A DNA stretch of 64,000 bases, taken from positions 14,434,501-14,498,500 of the forward strand of contig OX327710.1 in NCBI GenBank assembly GCA_946807835.1, read 5' to 3'. The first letter of the stretch is position 1. Every line of letters begins with the position of its first letter. The DNA comes from Ailanthus altissimus. Taxonomy: Eukaryota > Streptophyta > Magnoliopsida > Sapindales > Simaroubaceae. The translations under genes were made by a program, and so were the position numbers. The notes under the pieces were generated by a model. The model worked only from the letters and a program-made list of their open reading frames with translations. It ran no database searches and had not been told where the DNA came from. Positions 57,711-64,000 of this stretch are shown here, in pieces.

Positions 57711-58845
57711 TTTTTTTTAAGTAAAATTTGACAAAGTGAGATATTTATTAATGAAATTATAATGAAAGAGTTACAAACAATGGAGGGGCTAAAAGTATTT
57801 TATCCTTAAAAAAAATCAAAAAAAGAGGCCAATAAAAGGATGAGGGTAAAATTTCACCTAAACATTTAATACTAACGGAATTTATAAGTAGGCATTCCAT
57901 TTGCATCCTTAAATAGCATAGAGCTAATATCCAAAAGAGGCTGTAACCACCATGTAAAATCATCAATGTAGCTTGAGGTTTGCCAATTTATCTGTCATTG
58001 TATTGTTCTATCTAAAAGTATGATTAAATCTAAATTGCAAGTGATCAATATAATCCTTACAACATTGTCATCTATTATAAAGTTTTCAAGGAGGACATAA
58101 CATAAACTTAAAAAGAAGATGTTAGACTAAAATAGAGTCAAACTCCAAAATCACCTTATGTCATCCACGAGCAATAGCAATCTCCAAAGTTAAGATAACT
58201 ACCATTATTTCTACAAAATAGATTGTCTTAATTTTTAAGAGACAAGAGAAGCCTTCTAAAAAAGAACACACCTCATCTCTGAAGACTCCTCCACAAAAAA
58301 CCATACATTGGTCACCTTTTGAAAGTTTATATGTGTTGATCTTGATCCACCCATGAGGAGAAAATTTTCAAAAGAGAATAGTTATTTTTGGAGCACGTCT
58401 CAAATTAGTGGCAATGCCCAGATGGTCTAGGATAGAACTATTATCACTATAAGAAAATCCAGGGCAGAATGTAGCAAAGTGAGCAAGACAATCCGCCTTA
58501 ATGCCAAAGGAATTGAAACTCTGATTATCAAATCTAAGGCAATTTTGATTTCTCCAAATCAAATAGAACAAATAAACAGCTGACAACCTCCACAAGTTTA
58601 AAAGTTGAGGACTGAATGATCTAGATAAAATCACTTTCCATAAATCCATAACAATTGAAACCGATTGAAGTTATTGTTTAAACATATGGGCAAACCATGA
58701 TCAAAGCTCCATAACACAAAGGTAACAAATAAATATGTAATCCACTATTTCAGTATCTCCCATACAAAAGAGTATATTAGAACAACAAAAATACCATTGA
58801 ATCACAAATAATTCATTAGCAAAAAGAAGGTTTTGAAGCATATGC
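57711..58845 (-). mobile_element. 5'-truncated LINE with 16-18 bp target duplication
   Basis: The T-run at 57,709-57,718 is the tail. CACATCTAGTTCATAG(TT) flanks it at 57,693-57,710 and 58,846-58,863. The content is the 3' end of a plant L1. The 58,649-58,368 frame has LWRLSAVYLFYLIWRNQNCL, the zf-RVT to RNase H linker. Downstream, an RNase H domain reads HGWIKIN, GGVFRDEV and IYFVEIMVVILTLEIA (decayed). Clean truncation plus TSD shows a single target-primed insertion. Confidence 0.9.
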
Positions 58846-58863
58846 CACATCTAGTTCATAGTT

Positions 58864-59125
58864 GTTCCAGGCTGATGTGGATGAGTGCTAAGCAAGACTT
58901 GTGCAAGTCCTCTATGTCAAAATTGCAAATTATATGTAGTAGTAAGTTTCTCTCTTTTCTTTAATGAGAGTTGACCCCTTTTTCTATAAGTCGCGTAGAA
59001 TTATTAGCAATTGCATAAGAGAATTTTGAGTTTTACTCTTGTTTCAAATTATAGAAGAGAAGTGATCGAGAAGCAGCTGGAGACTTGTTTATTGGATTAG
59101 GGCATTGAGAAAGTATTCATTAATC
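58864..59125 (+). pseudogene. hAT-type remnant, second copy
   Basis: At 59,088-59,120 ETCLLD-stop-GIEKV matches the motif at 18,112-18,141, followed by the same TTAATCCAATTAATTCAATAAAG sequence. The region before it (58,870-59,030) does not match copy X and was not identified. Confidence 0.5.
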
Positions 59126-61161
59126 CAATTAATTCAATAAAGCAAGTTCATATAATTTTACTACAGATATAAGGTAATAAATCATAATGAATTTTGTTAT
59201 AAATTTAATCATTTTGATTTTTTATTTTTGTCGCATCATGTGCATTAAAGATTGGTAATTTATTTTAAATAACTACATTATTAATTACTAATACTATTCT
59301 AATTTTAGGGAGTTGATCAATATATATTTAATTTATCATAACATTTTTACATACATTGTTAATTTTTTAAATTCACTTTAATAATTTTTTAAAAATAAAA
59401 TTTAATTTAATCAAAATTCTGATTCACTTAATTAAATTTTTAATTCAATTCATTATTCAATTATAATTGAAAAGAGGATTGGAAAATTGAAAAGAGTATC
59501 CAATTAACTAAGTAAAAGAAGTTGATATATTTTTTAAAAATTAAAACTATTAAATATTTTAAAAATATCTTAAAATTTACATAAACTCAAAACACAAAAT
59601 AAATAAATAAATATGTCAAGGCCAATTAAAATATATCTCATATAAAAACAAAACTCAATTAAAATCTAAAGCTCAAAGTGCAAACATATAAAAAAGAATT
59701 CAAAAAAGCCCACAAAGTACCTAGCTCAATTTCCAAACTTACTCAAGAGAGAAAAATAGAGCAAGCCTAGCCCAATTTTGAATATTTCAAATTAAGGTCC
59801 CGATCAGAAATTAGGTTTGGTCAGGTCAACTTGAACTCGAGTTGAACCCAATAATGTCTAGACCTGTTTAAAATTGATTAGTTTACGATAATGATTAAAA
59901 TAATAAAATAAATAAATGTTCAAACATGTGATGGTTTATTTTTGTTTTATTACAATTATCTTATGTAATATTTTTGTATATATATGATTCAGGTTATAAT
60001 TTTGCAGGGATGGTATTTTTGAACTAAATGAATAAATCAAACCACTTTTAATTTGGTTCAATTCTATTTTGATTTATATTTTTGAGAATCAAGTAGATAA
60101 GTTTGGTTTAAAATAAAATAAAAAACTAAAATAAAATAAACAAATTTAAAAATATATTGAGAACCAACCTAGATTGATTAAAAATAAAATAAAAAATCAC
60201 TAAGGGGTCGGTTTAAGGTTAGTTTCACTAAAAGTAAAATCAATTGGCTTGATTTAGGGTCGATTCTAGATCAAATCCACTCTAAACCGGCCTTACTTTA
60301 GCCTACATTTTTTAAAACTATTTGTAGTAAATTATGCACGAAAATATCAAAAATATTTTTTGCTAAATGTTTTTGAAAAACTATTTGCTCCATTTTGAAA
60401 GAGTCATATGCATTTATTTTAATAAAAGATTATTAGTTGTGAAATTTTATAATTATAACTTACCTCTTTATAATTTTAAAAATATCCCATTATTTTTTTT
60501 AGTAGTATTCAAAACAAAAAAAAAAAAGAAATCCCCAAAAAGGAGATAATTACAAAAAAGAAAGTGGTAATTACCAAATTTCAATAAAGAGTAATTAGTA
60601 ACATAACAATAGTAATAAATAAAAGATTTATTTTAGCTATCGTTAATGAAAAGGTACTTTAGAATTCCTCTCTTGTCTTGTAATTATTATTATAATTTTC
60701 AATGTTCCCTTCAAGTGTCAACCTTCGAAATGCATGCCTTTATCAAGCAAACACGAGTACATAACCGCTGAAGCAGCATAAAGTTCCGGAAACTTGCATC
60801 ATAATTCATACATCCTACCTGCATGAAGTTGAATGTTGAACAATAAGTTGTTTTTCTAATATCTTAAATAATTAATGTTATTAAATCACCTTTTCTTTAA
60901 TCATTCATATGATAATGTCAAATCATTTATGATTATTTGTTTTATTTCCCTCTAATTGAATATGTATATGGATTTTATATTTCAAATGTTTTGACAATAT
61001 GTAAGATTAATATTTAAGTATCAGCAGTTTGTGTTAATTTGTTGACAATGAAATGAATTGGAAACTTTTTTCAACCATGTAATCACTGTATTTGACACTA
61101 AAATATTAAAAGTGGAAATATCTTTTGAAATTTAAAATAGTATGAATTTTGGCTCAATTTA

Positions 61162-61396
61162 GTTTAGCTGTGTTTTCAACCTTATTGTTAAGTGAAAATA
61201 ATGATATGATTATTTATGTTATTTTGCTGCTACTATCTAACAGCTAAACTGCCATTTTTCACTAATTTCATAAAGCAAGTTTAGCTGTGTTTTCAACCTT
61301 ATTGTTAAGTGAAAATAATGATATAATTATTTATGTTATTTTTGCTGCTACTATCTAACAGCTAAACTGCCATTTTTCACTAATTTCATAAAGCAA
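61162..61396. repeat. 117-bp recent tandem duplication
   Basis: 61,162-61,278 is repeated at 61,279-61,396 starting GTTTAGCTGTGTTTTCAACC, with one substitution and one extra T by eye. Copies X and Y have a single unit here. Confidence 0.9.
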
Positions 61397-61653
61397 TTAA
61401 ACCCAAAAAAGTATGTTGTGAATTGCTCCAAAATGTAGAATGTTTTTAATCTATCGCTGTCCATGTTCCCTCTCTTTTTCCAGCATTTATCAATTAATTT
61501 CTCTTTGTAATGTCAATTGTTTTAAAAAATATATTATTTTTTCTTCTTAATGTCTTAAGACAACTATAAATGGAAATAACTTATGCTAGTGATTTCGCCA
61601 TTTTGATATAATATTTATATTGGAGAAAAAAAAAAGCATTTTGTGGCGAAAGA

Positions 61654-61850
61654 GAGGTATTTTAGAATACCTCATTTAGAGGAGGCCATCAAAATATAAT
61701 TAATGTAAACCTCAGGAAGGGTGACAGTGTCAATATCCCAGTAATCCGGCTACCAGTCTCCTCGAATCAAAGACGTAATGATACGATAAGCAACATTCCA
61801 CTAAGCCCATGAGGAAGACTGGCAACTAGCAAAGAACAAAAAACATTATA
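61654..61850. repeat. Palindrome-plus-conserved-block, copy 3
   Basis: GAGGTATTTTAGAATACCTC at 61,654-61,673, then GGGTGACAGTGTCAA, TACCAGTCTCCTCGAAT and CCACTAAGCCCATGAGGAAG. Same order as 20,552-20,770. Confidence 0.7.
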
Positions 61851-62193
61851 TCATTTTCACACACCAGACCCAATAAAATCATCATATATATCCAACTGAC
61901 CCCAAGTATGTCTATGGCAAAATATCTTTGTAATCTCACCTATTTTTATTTAGCATGTCACAAATTCATATTAATGTAATTTTTTTTCTCGAACATTTGA
62001 ACTCTAAAATTATTATTGATCCAACTAACTCAAAAAAGAATTTATTTTAGAATAGGTGTTTAAACATTGAAAATTTTTTAATTAGTCCTTATAGTTTTTA
62101 AAAACCTTAATTAAATTTTTTCATTGAAAAAATAATGTTTAAAGAGCATTTTTTATGGCAGTAAAGTAATTTGATATCTAATTAAAATAAAAA

Positions 62194-62357
62194 TAATGCT
62201 ACACATCTCAAGTTTGTATCCTAAGTTATATCTCAAGTAATGATGTGCTAAATAATTATTAGGTGTAATGGATAATTTTAAAATTTACATAATTTCTCTA
62301 CTTAATGGTTGTTTGACAAATCATTACTTGATATACAACTTAGAATGTGTAGCATTA
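62194..62357. mobile_element. Small inverted-repeat element (MITE-like)
   Basis: Left end TAATGCTACACATCTCAAG with CTAAGTTATATCTCAAGTAATGAT further in. The right end is the inverse, ATCATTACTTGATATACAACTTAG...ATGTGTAGCATTA. About 164 bp, no coding. Related sequence without it at 55,016-55,050 and 63,477-63,515 shows the unoccupied site. The exact target duplication could not be set. Confidence 0.75.
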
Positions 62358-62632
62358 CTCTTATAATACTCAATAAAGAGTTTTATATTTAATCAAATTT
62401 ATTACAATGTCTTTAAAAAGTACACTTTAAATATTTTTTAATGACAAAAATTATTTGAAAAGTATAATTACACTCTCATAGTATGGTCAAAAGGACAAGT
62501 TAATTATTCTATTTTTGAAAATATTAAAAAACGCTCACTTTTATTAAATTTTTTTGTTAGTATAGACAGTACTAAGGATAATATAGTATTTTATTCATAA
62601 CAAGACACGTGGCACTATTTGACTATATATTA

Positions 62633-62880
62633 GAGTTGACTGATCAATGACCAATGTTGACCTGTATTGACTAGCGTTGACAGATAGTTTATCAATGGTA
62701 ACTTGTTGTTGACCAATTTGATTAGCGTTAATTAGCACCAGATCGATTCATCATAAGCTCCATGTTATGTGATCTATGCTATAATGATATTACTTTCACT
62801 GATGAAGCATGGGACCAATTCATCATATGCTCCATATTTCGTGAACATTATAGTGTTATTTCTTTCACCAATGAAGCATC
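62633..62880. repeat. TTGAC-rich repeat and 70-bp tandem duplication
   Basis: 62,633-62,730 has five TTGAC words in about 100 bp. It is followed by two copies (about 62,742-62,809 and 62,813-62,879) of a unit with (A/G)ATTCATCATA(A/T)GCTCCAT...TTTCAC(T/C)(G/A)ATGAAGCAT. Related to 55,076-55,230. Confidence 0.7.
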
Positions 62881-64000
62881 TGATAAGTACTTAAAATTAG
62901 TATGAAAAATAGTGGGGCATTATTTTTTTTAATTAATTTCAAGCTCCTATAATACTTTATTTGTAAAAATAACCCCAATTTTACATAAATTATAAAATTT
63001 AGAGTTTAACGGTGTACACGGTGAGATTATACGTAACACCACAGTACCATTGGTCAACGTCAATCAAATGCTAATTAATATAGGTCAACTGTAAGTAAAC
63101 TGATCAATATCAGTCAACAATCAGTCAAAAGCTTGTTAACATCAAAATTATGTCACATGTCAAAATTATATAAATTTTATTTAATTATAAAGAAAATTAT
63201 ATTTTAAATAATATCATAGTAATTATAATAATTACCATCCAACTTAACAAGAATATTTAATGCAGACATTATTTTTAGACTTTTTAAAACATGGTGACTA
63301 ACTTATCTTTTTGATTATACTACGGGTGTAATTATCCTTTACCTTTAATGTTTTGTATTTATTATAATTTTGTTAATATAATACAATTTTTTTTATAAAA
63401 ATACCATTAATTTAAAAAAGCAGCAATTGTATTATAGAGAAGAACATTTTGACCCATTTTTTAGGATAGTAAAGTAAATTGATATCTAATAATAATAAAT
63501 AAATAGTCTTATATTTAATCAAATTTATTTGGATGTCTTTAAAAAGTACACTTCAATATTTTTTTAATGATAAAAATTAACAAATTTTTTAAAAATATAT
63601 AAAATTATTTAAGTAATTCAACTAAACTTTAGGAATTAAATTGTCTAACTTTTTCTTAAACAACTGTTTAGAAGATTTCCTATGCATTTTCGACAAATTA
63701 TCTTATTAAAATTATTACTTATTTGCATATAGTGCGTATAAATTATATGTTAAAGCTGTTGACTTCAAAATTTGGTTACCTTGAAGTTAACAAGTTGAAT
63801 TTATTTCTTATAAAAAACTTGATTTAGTCTTTAGAAAAATCGAGATTAGAATTGGACTTATCTGCTTTGAGGTACTGAACCAATGAGAATCTTGCAAGCA
63901 CAGAAGAAAGTGAGACTGTACCAAAGATTTTTTTAGCATATGCACTTTGATGCTTAAGTCAATAAAAATTTAAAAAATAATAATAATAATGCAAGAAGAC
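62881..64000. other. No gene seen; repeat tail
   Basis: Inverse GTCAAC/GTCAAT words cluster at 63,050-63,130. 63,470-63,600 repeats the 62,160-62,450 sequence (GATATCTAAT...TTTAATCAAATTTATT...TTTAAAAAGTACACTT) without the small element. The rest is AT-rich noncoding. Confidence 0.45.

Larger units (their letters stand above)
59126..62100. repeat. AT-rich dispersed repeat, copy Z
   Basis: Collinear with 18,166-20,905 except for an insertion of about 860 bp (about 59,990-60,855). That insertion contains GGTCGGTTTAAGG / AAACCGGCC-type words and poly-A, and its own edges are unclear. The shared part resumes at TCTTAAATAATTAATGTTAT. The open frame 60,367-60,549 is low-complexity. Confidence 0.7.

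Noticed and set aside
1..64000. tRNA, rRNA, CRISPR-like arrays
   Set aside because: No cloverleaf-type or rRNA sequence recognised; the tandem arrays have no spacer-repeat structure. The tRNA-like strings are primer binding sites.

Overview
The window looks like heterochromatin-like, strongly AT-rich nuclear DNA of a flowering plant, probably a eudicot. It is a graveyard of retrotransposons (Ty1/copia, several Ty3 lineages, plant L1-type LINEs), with an old hAT transposase remnant, a pararetrovirus-derived fragment and one intact protein-coding gene. That gene, at 28,614-29,267, encodes a cytokinin-activating LOG enzyme. No rRNA, tRNA, CRISPR or prokaryotic feature was seen. The species could not be named.

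Layout. 1-10,660: a decayed Ty3 element (gag before 1,881, protease-like sequence after 10,150) is split by a minus-strand, non-autonomous Athila-like element (1,882-10,149, near-perfect target duplication). That element in turn holds a solo LTR with a perfect target duplication (4,348-5,914). 10,661-17,700: mostly featureless DNA with small tandem repeats and an RNase H-like remnant. 17,840-20,905: hAT remnant and an AT-rich dispersed repeat that recurs at 53,290-53,985 and 59,126-62,100.

20,906-53,285 is one degraded plus-strand copia element opened by two nested stacks. Stack one: copia gag is interrupted by a 2.6-kb solo LTR (22,187-34,140, TSD TCGAG). The solo LTR is interrupted by a 9.3-kb chromovirus-type LTR element (23,102-32,416, TSD TTTAT). 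The interior of that element has been replaced by a plus-strand pararetrovirus fragment and the intact, intronless LOG gene. Stack two: copia gag is interrupted by a minus-strand LINE (34,828-52,517). The LINE is interrupted near its ORF1 start by a 12.4-kb Athila element (39,992-52,347), which itself carries a second, broken LOG gene and a second unrecognised ORF downstream of pol. Reading across the solo LTR and LINE gaps restores copia homology, which supports the nesting order.

53,286-64,000: a copia LTR fragment, a minus-strand copia pol fragment, a 1-kb AT minisatellite, a 5'-truncated LINE with a 16-18 bp target duplication, a small inverted-repeat element and TTGAC-rich repeats.

The most notable observation is that two LOG genes, related down to their TATA box and leader, sit inside two unrelated retrotransposon lineages. 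The host LTRs of the intact copy differ at only about 24 sites by eye, so it is the youngest insertion in the window. This points to a mobile or repeatedly captured cytokinin gene. All coordinates were read by eye. Fragment ends without LTR or TSD evidence are approximate.
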